Source: Erythrocercus mccallii
Taxonomy: Eukaryota; Chordata; Aves; Passeriformes; Dicruridae
Direction of reading: 5' to 3'
NCBI GenBank assembly: GCA_013397435.1
Contig: VZRG01000296.1
Span: forward strand, 549,633 to 613,632
Length of the DNA: 64,000 nt
This document shows positions 35,037 to 47,712 of this stretch, piece by piece. The notes under the pieces were generated by a model that did no database searches, was not told where the DNA came from, and saw only the letters and a program-made list of their open reading frames with translations. Positions within the stretch are counted from its first letter, which is position 1. Every line of letters begins with the position of its first letter. The position numbers were made by a program, and so were the translations under genes.

Positions 35037-36651
35037 GCACATATAAGTATGAAAAACTAATGCATAATCTTCTTATCAACCACGCTTGAAATAAACCATG
35101 AGAAAAAGGACACAGAAATGACACATATGGCAGCTTATAATAATCTACAAAGTCACTCCCCCACTATTGGTCTTACAAATTGGTGGCTGATTGAAGTCTA
35201 GACTGCAAACCACATTGGATTGTGCAGATCTCAAACCACACAAGAATGGAAAGTATTATAGCAGCTGTTACCATGGACGTTGACAGAAATCTGAAAAGTG
35301 CAAAGGATAAACATAACAAAAAAATAAAACCTTTCCAGATGGCTGTACAGCTCCCTAAAAATATACACTGCCACTGAAAGCTGGCTGGATTGAGAAGATA
35401 TGTTGTCTAAAATAAAAAAGCAGTAGAAGCTGCTGTATGAAAAAAAGGAGAAAAAAAAGCTAAGTAGAAAAAATACTGTAAGATGTTGGTAAGTGAATTT
35501 TTTTCTCCAGTCTCTATAGAATTTAACTATGCAATATAAAGCTACATATGGGAGATATAACTAATATTAGTGACTAGATAATAATGTAAAAACCATTCTA
35601 CAGATCAGGGCTAGATAGTTAAATGATAAATGCTATTTGGCTACATTTTGATAAAACTATTATTAGAGTAAGAAAAGCAACCAATCCCAGTGTTGACAAG
35701 TTTGCCTGCTTTTCTAAGTCTCACCACGCATGTCCATGGCAGTGTCACCTCAAGATTAGACTAACGTGACTGATTTATAGGAGTCTGGTTTTGGTATGTG
35801 GTCTCCAGCAAGCAAAAGAAATGAAGCTGGAACTCATGCATGAGAGCTTGTCAGTGTCTGCAAATTGTAGTTCCCCTGAATAACTGCCTGCTGTTTAAGA
35901 TGAATGGCAATTCCACATATCATGACACATAGTGAACACCATTAGCAGATTTATTTCTGGTATCAAAGTGCACCTGATTACCTTCTTCTTTCAGAAACTT
36001 TTGCCAGTTTGGCTGAAAGTTCCCTCACCCATTTGTCTGCAGGTAAAAGATAAAAAGGAGATAATCATCACAACTCCTTCCTTTTCAAGACCTAAAGGAC
36101 ATAGGACTGCATTTCATGTGATCTAAAATGAGAAGCCAGTCAGTGTTTTGAAGTGTTTCAGCCTCACATTATTTGTGACAGATTTCTACTATGTTGTCCT
36201 CATTTTTTTGTCAGATATAAATAGTTATTCCTTTCTTTTTTGTTGTATCATCCTGATATATTTCTAATCAGCTTCTACTCCCATTTCATTTGACCAAACA
36301 AACCAACCAGCCCTCCTTCACTTACCTCTCATAAAGTCTATTTTCCTTTCCTTGATCAGCCTTCCCTGTGTTTCTCAGTTTGATCAACAGTGTGGGTGTG
36401 ACATTACAGTGTTGGTCATGCACTGGGAAACAAAGAAAGGAGCAAAACAACAGACTGACAACTTAACTTAAGAACTGTAATTTTTGAGCATTTAACTGTG
36501 ATTTCTTAACGTTATATAAACATTTTTAGTAGCAGAAAGGCACATGTAGAGCACAGAGTGATATTTCTGGAGCAACTGTCTTAATTTCCACTGACTGTCA
36601 GTATAATTCCATACTCTATTGCTAATTTTAATCTAAATTGCTTCCTTTCAG

Positions 36652-36722
36652 GCCTAAACCCATGCAATCTAAATAATATATTAAACATGAAGGATCCAAA
36701 TGAATCCTGGCAGTCAGTCAAG
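36652..36722 (+). other. Exon-like segment with both splice signals
   Basis: A 71-base segment between a strong acceptor (TTGCTTCCTTTCAG, AG at 36,650-36,651) and a strong donor (GTCAAG|GTGAGATT, GT at 36,723-36,724). It holds an ATG at 36,687 with A at -3, followed by 12 codons (MKDPNESWQSVK) that end exactly at the donor in phase 0. No continuing exon was identified and no protein family is recognised. It could be a lncRNA exon, the first coding exon of an unknown transcript, or coincidence. Confidence is low without transcript data. Confidence 0.22.
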
Positions 36723-36736
36723 GTGAGATTACAGGC

Positions 36737-36970
36737 TATTTAAAATGAGCATGTGCTATTTTAGAGGCAGGTGTCTCAAAGGTAATTGTCATCATCTTGT
36801 CCTTTGGATTATTCCAGAAATCATCAGGAAGATTGTGTACTTCCATTAGCCTCGACAGCTGGTTCTGCTGACGCCAGGATGGCATAAAAAGTGTGGTTAG
36901 AGTGATGCACATGGATACATGTAAGAAAGGCTTCTCTGAACCAGGTATTTGTCTGAGTGACTCCTTCCTC
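36737..36970 (-). other. Exon-like minus-strand segment after a consensus acceptor
   Basis: On the minus strand GATTTTTCTATCCTGCAG is a textbook acceptor (AG complementary to 36,971-36,972). It is followed by an open frame that ends at about 36,736 and reads near its end HNLPDDFWNNPKDKMMTITF. A second frame is open for about 48 codons from the same acceptor. Neither matches a family I know. It may be the terminal exon of a lncRNA or chance. It lies only about 15 bases from the + strand exon-like segment. Confidence 0.18.
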
Positions 36971-36990
36971 CTGCAGGATAGAAAAATCAC

Positions 36991-38309
36991 AAATTATTAA
37001 ACTTGAAAGAAAAGATGCCATCTGAGATTCTGTCCCAGCTTTTATAAAGTGTCTTGGATGCAACCTCCAAATACAATTTCTTACTCTACAGTCCCTCACA
37101 GGAAAATGGTGCAACAGACATCTCTTTTCAGATGATAGGCTCTGCTTTCCTAACCACATTTCCTAGACAATCAACAAAGTAATAATTAAAAAAAAAAAAA
37201 TAGTTAAAACATGCCTGTGATTTTATGAACCTATGGACATTTTCTACATTCTACCCTCTCTATATCATTCCACAGCTAAATTAGGAAGTTATATCCTCGC
37301 TTGGTTAAGTACTCACATAAAGAACAATTATTTGCAATATTTATCATGGTTGCTTAGGTGTTCCCTGTTTTGATTAATTAAGCCTCCAGAAAGCCTCTCT
37401 CCCCAACTTTAGCAATTCTTGTTTATTAAAACCATTACAATCCTTTCTCAGGATCTTCCTGTTGAGCTATAATTTCATTATCTCAGTGACTGACTCCACT
37501 GGGGTGTTTCTGTTTAAATGCAAGAAGATTAGAATGTTAACCCTTTGTTTTGTGCATTGTACATGGTCTCTGATACAATTATAAATCAGTCATTGTGACT
37601 GCTCTGTGTGCAATAGCTCTGAGCAAAGCAGGAGCAGCAGAACAGAGCTCTAAGAATCAAAAATTAGATAGCTAAGTGTGACAACATCCAGATAATCTCC
37701 ATTCTAGACTGCTGAAGGAATCTAGTGCAGGAAATTCCAAGTCCAGCAGCAAGGTTTTTTAATGGACTTTAAGGATTTTATGATTAGAGAGTATCAAAAA
37801 CAGTAACAATTTTTTAAAAATACCTCTACCTCCTCCCTCACAACTTCTGCTCTCCTGCTTCTTTTCATGGCCAACTCAGGGCTTTTTAGATGAATTTTTG
37901 CCACTGCATGGTTGAGCATCAGGGACATTTATTTATTTATTATTGTTCTGGGGTGACATTTTAGTTTTGTCATGGAGCAAAGAAGGATTTAGGGAGGACA
38001 GAGTAGGCAATAACAGGCTCGAAGGAGCTTCTAAAAGTTCTAGTGAAGTAGAGGCAAATGGGAGAGACTGGTCTGAGGAGCTTTTCCCCTGTCCCTATCC
38101 TGCCAACTAAATTTCTGGTGTCTTCCAGAGAAATCCTTCATCTTGTAGAAAGGATGCTGGCCCAGGCTCAGCATGGGCCACATGCTCAGAACATAGATCC
38201 CACCTTGCTGGATGTGGGAAGTAAGGCATATAGTTCCCAGGCTTGTAAGCTGCCCAGAGCTGCTTCTTTTTTTCCCCAAGAGACAATTCATAAAAAAAAA
38301 CCAAAAACA
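36991..38309. other. Gene-free DNA, no recognised feature
   Basis: AT-rich unique sequence with short A- and T-runs. No gene, RNA or repeat family was recognised. Confidence 0.5.
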
Positions 38310-38326
38310 ACTGTGTCTCTACCATG

Positions 38327-38425
38327 TCCTTCCTTCCTTCCTTCCTTCCTTCCTTCCTTCCTTCCTTCCTNNNNNNNNNNNNNNNNNNNNNACTGTGTCT
38401 CTACCATGTCCTTCCTTCCTTCCTT
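38327..38425. repeat. (TTCC)n microsatellite containing a sequence gap
   Basis: TTCC repeats at 38,327-38,370, then 21 N at 38,371-38,391, then unique flank plus TTCC repeats again at 38,409-38,425. The true repeat length is unknown. Confidence 0.95.
38371..38391. other. Assembly gap (21 N)
   Basis: Unsequenced bases. The 34 bases that begin the right side (38,392-38,425) are identical to 38,310-38,343 on the left side, which suggests unmerged overlapping contig ends rather than real missing DNA. Confidence 0.95.
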
Positions 38426-41400
38426 GTCAGGAGGAGGATCTGCACACGTCTCCACACTGGAGCCCTCATTGATTTCACCCTGTTCCCATTCTCCTGTGTT
38501 CTTTCCTGTACCTCCACCCATCAGCTGGGTTTGAGAACAGGACCTGGTCACAGAGTGAAGGAAGTTTTTCTTCTGCTTTCTTTCAGCTCCTGCTCCCAGT
38601 CAGGGAAGTTGCCAGGGAAGCAGAAACAAGAGAAAGTAGGGACAAAGAAAGCAGGTACCAAAGCTGCCCTTGGCAGCTGCCTTCCAAAATTATGCTTGAA
38701 ACCAATCCTGCTATTAGTCAACGTATTAACAGATATTTTGAAGGAAAATATAATCTTTATATAACATCACCTTTTTTTTTGTCTGATCAGTCTCTTATCC
38801 TAGTTTAGTTTAGGCTTTATGTAAGGTGATACAGTGGCTTTATCCCTTCAAATTTTAGAACACTTTCTACCATCCTGTATAGAAATTTGGTTCTGCAGGT
38901 GGAGATGATGGCAATTAATAGAGAATATGGGGTGGATTGAAGAGCTGTTAGAAGGAGAGAATGTGCAGAAGGGGATACTGGGACAAAAAAGGCTACTGTT
39001 AGTATCCTCAAGGGATCAGTCTGTGACAGATCTTGTTTAATGTATTTGTTAATTAAATATAGAAAACTTAATACAGGATTCTGAATTTCAGAATTGATCG
39101 TAAAGCTGGGATGTAAGGCTGAAACAGAGGACTGGGGAGAGAATCACCCATTAAAAGAAGGCAGGGTGGATCTGATAACTCAGGCTGCTGAAATGAAAAG
39201 CACAAGATGAAAGTTGAGAGTTTCAAATTACAATACTTGGCACTCAAAAACCAATAGTACTTTCCTTTTTTTCTATAAATAGAGGATTTTTCAATTGGAA
39301 AACAAAAAAGATCATTTAGATGGAAGATGACTATGAGCTGCCAAGGAAATTTACGTGGTTCCAGGTGTTTTCTATTGTAAAAAGCATTATTTAAACCTTA
39401 GTTGCAGAATAAAAGATTTTGTCTTTTTAACCTTACGAGTGTCAAAAGGGATAACTTTCTGCAGATACTTTTGGAGAACAAATATCAAACAGAAAAAAGT
39501 TCTAAAATTAAAAAAAAATTAATTTGGTCTTCATGAAGTGTATGGTAAAAAAAAAAGAAACAGGGTGAATTACTGGAATGATGTTCTAAATAGCCAGCTG
39601 GAGAAGGAATCAAAATTGGTTTAGGATGATGTTTGGTAAGCTACTGAGAGGAATTGCATATTAAAATAGGGGAGTTTAAGGTTGCTATGGATGAACAAGT
39701 CCTTGGACATTTGATGCCTCTGAGACGAGAGTATATCTTGATCACTCTGTATATTAAAGACCTCTTTCTGAGATGGGGGTTGCTTGCAGGAAGAGGGTAG
39801 ATTTTTCACTTTTGATCCATAGAGGACTAATGGGGATTGTGTGGGGAGAGTTGCCTTCCCCCGAATATTGTGCAAAAAAAGAAATATCCACCTCCAGTTT
39901 TCCTGAAGCCATTGCATGTTCAAGAGGCTGCAACAGCTCAGGCTGGGATCTACTAATTGTGACCCACTCTACCCCACTGTAGGATGTGGTTGGCTTTCTC
40001 AGTTCATTGGTTTGTCTGAGTTTGCACAAAATGAGTTAAGCTGAGGACAGATAGACAGAAAATGTTGAACCTGAGTCACAGTAAATCTTTATTTAATAAA
40101 TGCTAAATAAAAATAGTGTTGTAGGGCATTGATAGCAACACTCCATTTTAACAGTTGCATTCAATAGCTCAAAGTCCCATGTACCTGTTAAAAATTGGTT
40201 GAAACAGGAAATCTTTAATTAGGCAAAACTTTTCTTAGAACCGTACTGAAATTTTAGTTCCCTTTTATATTTCTTCTTCTGTGAAGATTCCCTGCTCTCT
40301 TAAACATTTCCCTAAATAGCAATCTATTCCCATAAAAAAAAATGACAGTGTGCCAATAATGTACAAAGTCTGTGAAAATTTACCAAGCAAGACATATCTC
40401 AAATAATTGTAAAGAAACCTAAAGATAGAGGAAGGCACTAAGAGATAGGAATTGATTAAATAGCAATAAATAACTTTTTTCCCCTGAAATATATTTCCCC
40501 CAAAGTATTAATGTATTTTTTTAATATCCATGTTTTACTTTGAAAAGAATGAACGAGAAATAAAAACCCAGAAATGATAGTAAGGACAGAATGAAATATT
40601 ACTGTTCAAAATAAAAGAAAACATTTTAGTTTTGGTTTAAAAGCAATACTTTAAAATAACTTAAAAGAGGAAATGCACTCAAATATGTTTCTAGAGAAAT
40701 ATTTTTCACTGGGCTATGGGTTTTTCTGGTTTTGGGTTTTTTTTTTTGTTTGGGGCTTTTTGTTTGTTTTTATCTTTTTTTTTTCCTTAAACCTGTAATT
40801 GTCTTTATTTAGTTTTTGAAAACTCCTAAAATTAAGTTTGATTCTGACATAGACTGGACAGGGAAATGAAAAATGGGAGCATTCAATACACCAGTGATTA
40901 AAGGGGTCCAGAAAATGCATTTCCAAGCATAGCCAAAGGAGTTTACACTATTTCAAAAGAGAAAGTATGTCATGATTGCCTTGTTTTGTGTATTCATATA
41001 TATTTTTAAAGCTACTCTTTGCTGGCATTTACTTATTGAACCACAGAGACCATTGCCTTCATCTAATGTAGCAACTCGTATGATAATAACAGTAATTTTG
41101 AAAGACATTTTTTAAGTGTAGACTTGAGTTCACTGTGGTCTGAGGAACACAGGTGATTTACCTTGTTTCCTTTTAGGCAAGATTTGGAGAGTTTAGTGTC
41201 GTGTATTGCAAAAGTTTTCTAAAAAATCTTCTTTCCAAGCCCTGGTCTGGTAATGTGATTCTAAATATGACCTTTTCTAATTTTGTGTGAGGAGAAGAAA
41301 ACCAATGCCTGCTTACTCCGATTCCCATGATAATTATTCCTTATTCAGGTAAATCTTGTGTAAATAAACATTTCCTGATACACATTTTTCTTTGTGAAAG

Positions 41401-42202
41401 CCTGTAATTTTTGAGACCCCTGAAAGCAGAAACAAGGAGACATCTTTTCATTCTGAAGAAATAATTTTTAACTCTGGGATTTATGGTAAGTCTGTCCAAG
41501 TGCTTGAACAAACCAAGGTCAAGGGACCAGGTATTGTAATTTGGCTGCCTGTACTATTGTATGGGATAAGGATTCTTGCATGCCTCTGGTCTCAGCTAGC
41601 CAGTGCTCTTCCAGGCTACTCCTAAGCATGGTCTGGGAGTGAACTTGTGCCATGGAGAATTCCTTGTTGGCATTTAAATGTACTGGAGAGCAAGGGAGTG
41701 TTTTTAGTGTGGGCATGGAGAGGATTGTTGTGAGTTTGTTCTTTAATATCACAGAGCCATAGTATCCTGTGCTAGAAGTGTAGGAGACAGTTTCTCTTAG
41801 ATAAATCACAGAGTGCCTACCCATAGAAACATGTAGGTGTAAAATGACTGGGTAGCTGAGAGTGCTGTAGAAAACATGACCAGGTCAGGTGTAATGACAA
41901 GTTCATATTCACCAAAAATATCAAAGTAGAATGTGTTTCTGTCTGTAGTTGTGGAGCCACGGGAAGTGTGATTGCAGTTAAAAGTACCAACTACATAAAA
42001 TTTAGGTTATGTGGGAGTATGGATGGTAGACTGAATCTAGGAAAGACATTCAGAATTTAAAGAATTTTTTTTTCCAAAGGCAATAGAATTACTGGTGAAA
42101 AAGTAGAGCAAACGAAAACATCCTTACAGTGAGTTTGAATAGACCATGAAATAGTTTTTCAGGGAAAGTAGAGAAAGCCATTCCAACCACAGATTGTACC
42201 AC
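38426..42202. other. Gene-free AT-rich DNA
   Basis: Unique sequence with a T/G-rich low-complexity tract near 40,718-40,785. No gene, RNA or recognised repeat family. Confidence 0.5.
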
Positions 42203-42748
42203 TGTACTGTTTTTGGCTGGGATCAAGTTAATTTTCCTCACTGTACAAGCGTAGGGTGCTATGTTTTCGATTTCTGATGAAAACAGTGCTGATTACACTG
42301 TTTTAGTTATTAGTGAACAGCATCAAGGGCATTTTCTGCTTCTGACTGCTCCCCCAGTGAGGAAACGGAGGGTGCACAAGAACATGGGAGGGGGCACAGT
42401 CAAGAAAACTGATCCCAGTTGACCAAACAACATATGACATCATGCTCAGCAGTAAAAGCATAGTGGGGGGATTTTGTCCAGGCTGCTATTGTGCGGGAAC
42501 TGGCTGGCATTGCTCTGCTGGAGGAGGGAGATTGGGGTTTTAGCACAGTTTTTTTTTTTCCTTGCTTTTGTTTTTCTTTGCTTCTTTTTACCTTTATTTT
42601 TAACTTTTCCCATTGAACCGTGTTTATCTCAACCCACAAGTTTTCTCACTTTTACCCTTGTGATTCTCTCCCACATCCTGCTGCGGGGGAGCGAGCATGT
42701 GGCTGTGTGGTGCTCAGCTGCTGGCCAGAGTTAGCCTGCAACCACAAC
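42203..42748 (+). mobile_element. Solo LTR, second songbird LTR type
   Basis: About 545 bases starting TGTACTGTTTTTGGCTGGGA. They continue through GATGAAAACAGTGCTGATTA near 42,275, a GATCCCAGTTGACC block near 42,411, CATCATGCTCAGCAG near 42,438 and a U5 phrase TTATCTCAACCCACAAG near 42,624. The end is CAACCACAAC near 42,748. It appears nearly full length. The poly(A) signal is degraded, and a T-rich stretch replaces part of R/U5 at 42,549-42,604. There is no internal retroviral coding sequence, so it is a solo LTR. It is in the same family as the partial copy at 57.1 kb. Confidence 0.85.
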
Positions 42749-45700
42749 TAAACTGAAAAAGAAGTAAAAACTACACTGCCTGGAAAATTCTGCCCTGAGA
42801 AGCTTGTCTAGGACTGCCAAAGACAGTTATCATGGTGCATTCATAGGATGTGAGAAACACAGAGGTGAATAAGCTGAACCTTGGAAAGTTACAAAACCTG
42901 CAAGGTTGCTAGTCCCAGACGTGTTGTCTAGATCACAAGAAAAAAATGTTATTAATATCATTAGTCTGTATATTGAAAGTCGTTGATATTGAGGGATAAA
43001 CTACTGCAGATTGCATAGAAAGAGATGAAAGTGCGTTTATCATTCAGTCATAGAACATTAAAAGAAAAATGATAATCTTATCAGAACATAATTACATTCA
43101 TTTTACGGGTATTCTCATCTGGTGTAAATCAGCAGATTTCTTTTTGCAGTGAGAGTTTTGGTGATTTATAAACAAAGGAGAACTTAGCTCACTGTTTCTG
43201 TTCCCGTGCTGTCCTTGTGACAGTGTTTGGACCAGAAACATTCACGCTCATGTTTTCCACAATTTTAAGATGCTAGGGGTTATGAAATCCTTGGCAGCCG
43301 GAGAATTGCCATCTAATCACTCTTGTTAGCTTAATGGAAAAGCTTTTTTGACTACACCAAATACTTCACAAAAACAACAAAATAGAAAGTGATTTAAAAT
43401 TCCAATGAACAGGAACGATGAGCTCAATCTTGAAAGGTGCAAAAAATACATTCCTTTCCTCGGGAGAGAATAGGGCCGATCTTGCAGGGAAAAAAGAAGC
43501 AATTTCTCTAGGGCTTTTGCCTAAACAGAGCTGAAAATCTCCTAGGAACTGTTGAGTGCTCCAGATTGCCATTGAATTCTTATAATTCTGTCCTTCCTTC
43601 TCTTAAGGGCTTAAAACAAGTATACAGCACTGTGTTTCTAAATCTGGAGGGTGGTTTGATTTGAGTTTTTGTTGTTGTCATAATGAAGTATAGTTGTATT
43701 TTCATTTCAAAATACTTGCTTTTAAAAACCATAAAAACTTGTGCTATATCTGACAAAATGAAACTAATAATTTTGTTTGCTGTTAGTATCCTCCAAGCAG
43801 TAATGTGAAATGAGGTATCAAATATTTAGTACTGTGTAATACACTAATATGGATATGGTGATTTCTCATTAATACTAACAACTTCAAAACTAATTATCAT
43901 TAGCTTGAAATAATTATTTAGCTGCTTAGCAAGTGATTAAATTCAAACAGATAGTTTACAAAAAAAAAAGGAATTGGTTGACATTACAAAATCTTAATGG
44001 CTTTATTCCTTAAAACTTATTATTGGATTGGTCTGTACATTTAAGGAATATTCTTAAAACTGTGCGCAGCCTTTTTATTTAGTGCACAAATTGCATCCAA
44101 TTTAGAAAAGCATTTTGGATCTATCAGCTACAAGTTAAGCAACAATCACAAAAATAATAAACCCCCAAATAAACCTTAGAATAATGTAATTCAGATTTTA
44201 ATGGAAAAAATAAAATTGTCTGCCTATAAATGTTTGACTAAGCCTGTTCTTATTTTCCCTCCATATTTATAATGTTGGCATTTAAAAGTTGGGAGTAGCA
44301 TAAAGAAGTAATTTCACACATGCAGAGCGCAGAAACTCAACAGTAGGAAAGACTAAGCCTCCTAAAGCAGACCTTAAGTTTGAGTGGGACATTGTCTGGG
44401 GTCTCAACCTCATCTCACTGTTTGACAGCTTAGGCCTTTTTTGTTGATGGAGAAGCCTTTTGTGCATCTTCAGTTAACTGTCAGGTTTTAGAACTATGTG
44501 ATCAGCAGTAATGAAAAGGATTGAGAAGGAAGTGTGAAAATGGAGTGGTGAGAAATGTTCTCCCTGTGTTATAGCTTCCGTCTTGGATGGTACACAGGGA
44601 GCTTAAGTGAGGAGCTCAGGAGCAGATGCATGGATGCTATTAAAGCTCATGTGCCAAAGTATTAAAACTAGAACTGTTCCTCTCCATAAAGGACAGAAAA
44701 AAAAAGAGGGGCCTCTAGCCATAAATTCACCAGTAAAATGCATGTGCACTGTATCATTTGGCTCAATAAAAAATGCAGCATGTGGCAAAATTTTAGACAG
44801 ATAAATGTAATTAACACTGAAAGGCAGATGGCAAGGAAAAGGGACAAAGAAAGAAAAAAACCCCATAAGGATGGGATGCAGTGACGCACTCTAACATTAT
44901 AAGTGCATTAGGAATTCCATCCTCATAGAGGACAATATAGAAATCCTTTCTTAAACAGAGGAATGTAGCGCAGATTTTTTCCTGAATTATAGTCTAAATT
45001 TTCAAGTGAGGATCAGTGCATATTGATTTATGCATTCACTGTAGTACATTGTTGTTATCCAAAGTATAAATTTCAAGCATCCTGGTGTTAAGAAATGTGT
45101 TTAAGAGCAGCATTTATACCATTTCTTAGAGGTATGATAAGAAGTGTCAGTGCCCTGCATAAGAAATCATGTTTATGTTACAGTAGAAAGTAAACATTTG
45201 CATTTCAAACCCACACAAAACATCGGTAATATGTTAAGGTTGCTCTAAGTCAGCCTTGCAAAAAGTTCTTGAGCCTGAGTTCTGAGCAAGACTGTGAATA
45301 ACTACCATGTACTTAGTTTCAACCTGACCATGCTCGGGTTGAAAGTGTCACACAGTGGGGAGTTTCCAGTACTTGGATTTAATGGACAGATAATGGTAAG
45401 GAGAGCATTAGGGGAAAAAAAAAAGGGAAGAGTGAGGTGAAATTAAACTGGGATTTTAAAAAATGGAAAATCAAAGTATGAGGTTTCAGGCCTGTCAAAA
45501 TGTTTAATTCTTCTTGTTCAAGCTGCAGATGGTTTGAGTCATCTTGTGCCAGAATTAAGTTGGTGACACAGTAAAATAACCTTTCAGAAATACATTTCCC
45601 ATATTTTATTCATTGTTGCACTTTAGCTGAACCTATTCTTTGCATGAATGAGGTATTTGAGATCAGATGCCCTCTTCATACTTGCTTGGTGGGAATTAGA

Positions 45701-47683
45701 ATGTGACTTGTTAAGAGCTAAGACTAATTATGGAATGAAGGCATGAAATGTTGCTTTTGCTTACATTGTGTTGTGCATCTTCATCTGTCTATGCAAAATA
45801 CTTATGAAGTGTGCTAAAAACTAAACCCTTGTGTCTATATCCTGCAAACAATCTGGAATGCCACCTTCTGTTATATAATAAATGCAGACTTGTCTATAGA
45901 GAAGAAAAATAAGCCACATGTAAAACTTGTACAGTCGAACCACTTGTTTGATTTATGACGAAAGGGTCGTTTCTACATTTAGATTGTTCTCCTGATCCCA
46001 AAGCAGCAGACAAGAATAAAGTAAAAATTAAGGTGTGGCCATTGGCCACTTAGCAGAAGGTACCAACTTAAAGGCTGGGAGTGAAGACCAAAAATGCCTG
46101 TTTCAGAGACAGCATGCTTTGTCCCTTCTCCCAGGCAGGCAGTTTACAGTTCTGCCAGGGGCAGTGTAGAGCAGAGAGCACTAGAGCAGAACTCTGTGCA
46201 AGGTCTGAAAGCTGCCCTTGATATCTCAGAGACAGATTTTGAACATGTTTTGTACATTGCTTGAATCAATTTTGCATGGTGTAATGCTTCTCTTTGCAGT
46301 GGAATCTAGTTTTCTCATAAGCATGCACTCGAAGAACAGCATCTACTTTGAACCCTGAGTATTACTAGTTCAAATGACAGCTAATGGAATAATATGTGCA
46401 TATATGTTTTTACAATGCACATGTCTCATTATAAAATTAATTAAAAGATATGCATATTTGTTCAATGCAAACTGTGTGCATATTTAAGTGGTCTCAATAA
46501 AAAAAATTCTAAATTTTAAATTAATTTTGGAACCTTTTTTCTATCACAAAAAGATTTTCTGTGCTTCAAAGGAAGGATTTTATTCAAGGAGATGACATCG
46601 TTCAAATCAGAAGCAGCATTTTAAGTTCAAGTGCTACATTTTGGTCTGAGGCAGGTGATTACTTTTATAAATCAGCTGTAAAAGGTAATCCTGAAAGCTC
46701 TCCATAAATAATAACCAAGACTGAAAATTTCTGTGTAGTGTGTATGTATAATGAGACAAAAATAGAGATGAGGGGAATAGAGTTGAGTTTAAATTACTTT
46801 CTTCATGTAGCTAAATGGGCATTTCTGCCATGGAAATCAAACGAGGGGTATACATATGGAAAGAGGGCAGGGTTTCATACCAGCTTTGCAAATGCTTCAA
46901 AAAATTATGCTGAGCAGCCCAGTCTGTTACAGCTTTTGAACAAAATCTGGAGGAGTGTTCATAACAAGTATGGAGCAATTTACATTTTTTTCAGTTGTCA
47001 GACACTGTGTGCCACAAACTAACAGGGATGACTGGGTAGTATGGAAATCTGCTACTGAAAAATTGTCCAGATAGATTTCAGTTCAGCATGTCCTCCCATT
47101 ATTGTCTGGGAACATTTGTACAAGTAAAACTTTCTTTGGAGCTGGTAAACTGTATACCTTCACAAAAGGCTTATTTAATTTTTGCTGTATTTTTGCCAAA
47201 GTGGGAAATAGTTTAGCACAATTAGGTCAGATAGTTAGGAAGCAGTAATGGTATTTATTGCATGATACAGATAACTATTCATGAATGTGCAGTAATGAAG
47301 TCTTAGTTTTCAAGCTGATACAGACAACCATTGCAATTACATACAGATGAAACAGCCTTTGGAAGAAATTTCTCTAAATTTTCAGGTGATCTACTTCTGA
47401 AATTCTGAAGGATGCTTTATATTTTTCCTGTACCAAAATATTATCAAATTGCAAATAAAAGAATTCAAACAGAGTTGTTAGGGCTTGGTATCATTCAACT
47501 GTTGTATTGAGAAAGTATGAATATGGTCATATTTAATCTTTCTGAAAACTTCATTCATGAGCATAAAGGCAGAACTTACTGAATTAATAATTTGCTGCGA
47601 AAATACTTAGTTATTGCTTCTTAACTATGAATGTAATGTTTCTCTTTAAAATTCAAAGAGAAATATGGAAGTGTTGTGTTACC
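42749..47683. other. Gene-free AT-rich DNA
   Basis: About 4.9 kb of unique AT-rich sequence with no recognised gene, RNA or repeat family. Frames are below 95 codons. Confidence 0.5.
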
Positions 47684-47712
47684 TGGATATATGGATATAT
47701 GGATATATGGAT
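47684..47712. repeat. (TGGATATA)n tandem repeat
   Basis: Three and a half copies of an 8-base unit without change. Confidence 0.9.

Larger units (their letters stand above)
34214..36635. other. Gene-free AT-rich DNA with short simple repeats
   Basis: Contains a T-rich tract at about 34,676-34,709, an AAAT repeat at 34,911-34,932 and an AT dinucleotide run at 35,020-35,036. Otherwise it is unique sequence with no recognised gene. Confidence 0.5.

Noticed and set aside
36824..37159. 111-codon minus-strand frame taken as a gene
   Set aside because: It crosses the consensus acceptor at 36,971, so its first part would be intron; no family match. Only the segment after the acceptor is kept as a tentative exon-like signal.
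38058..38764. Frames of up to 158 codons around 38.4 kb
   Set aside because: They run through a TTCC repeat and the N gap, so their length is an artefact of low complexity.
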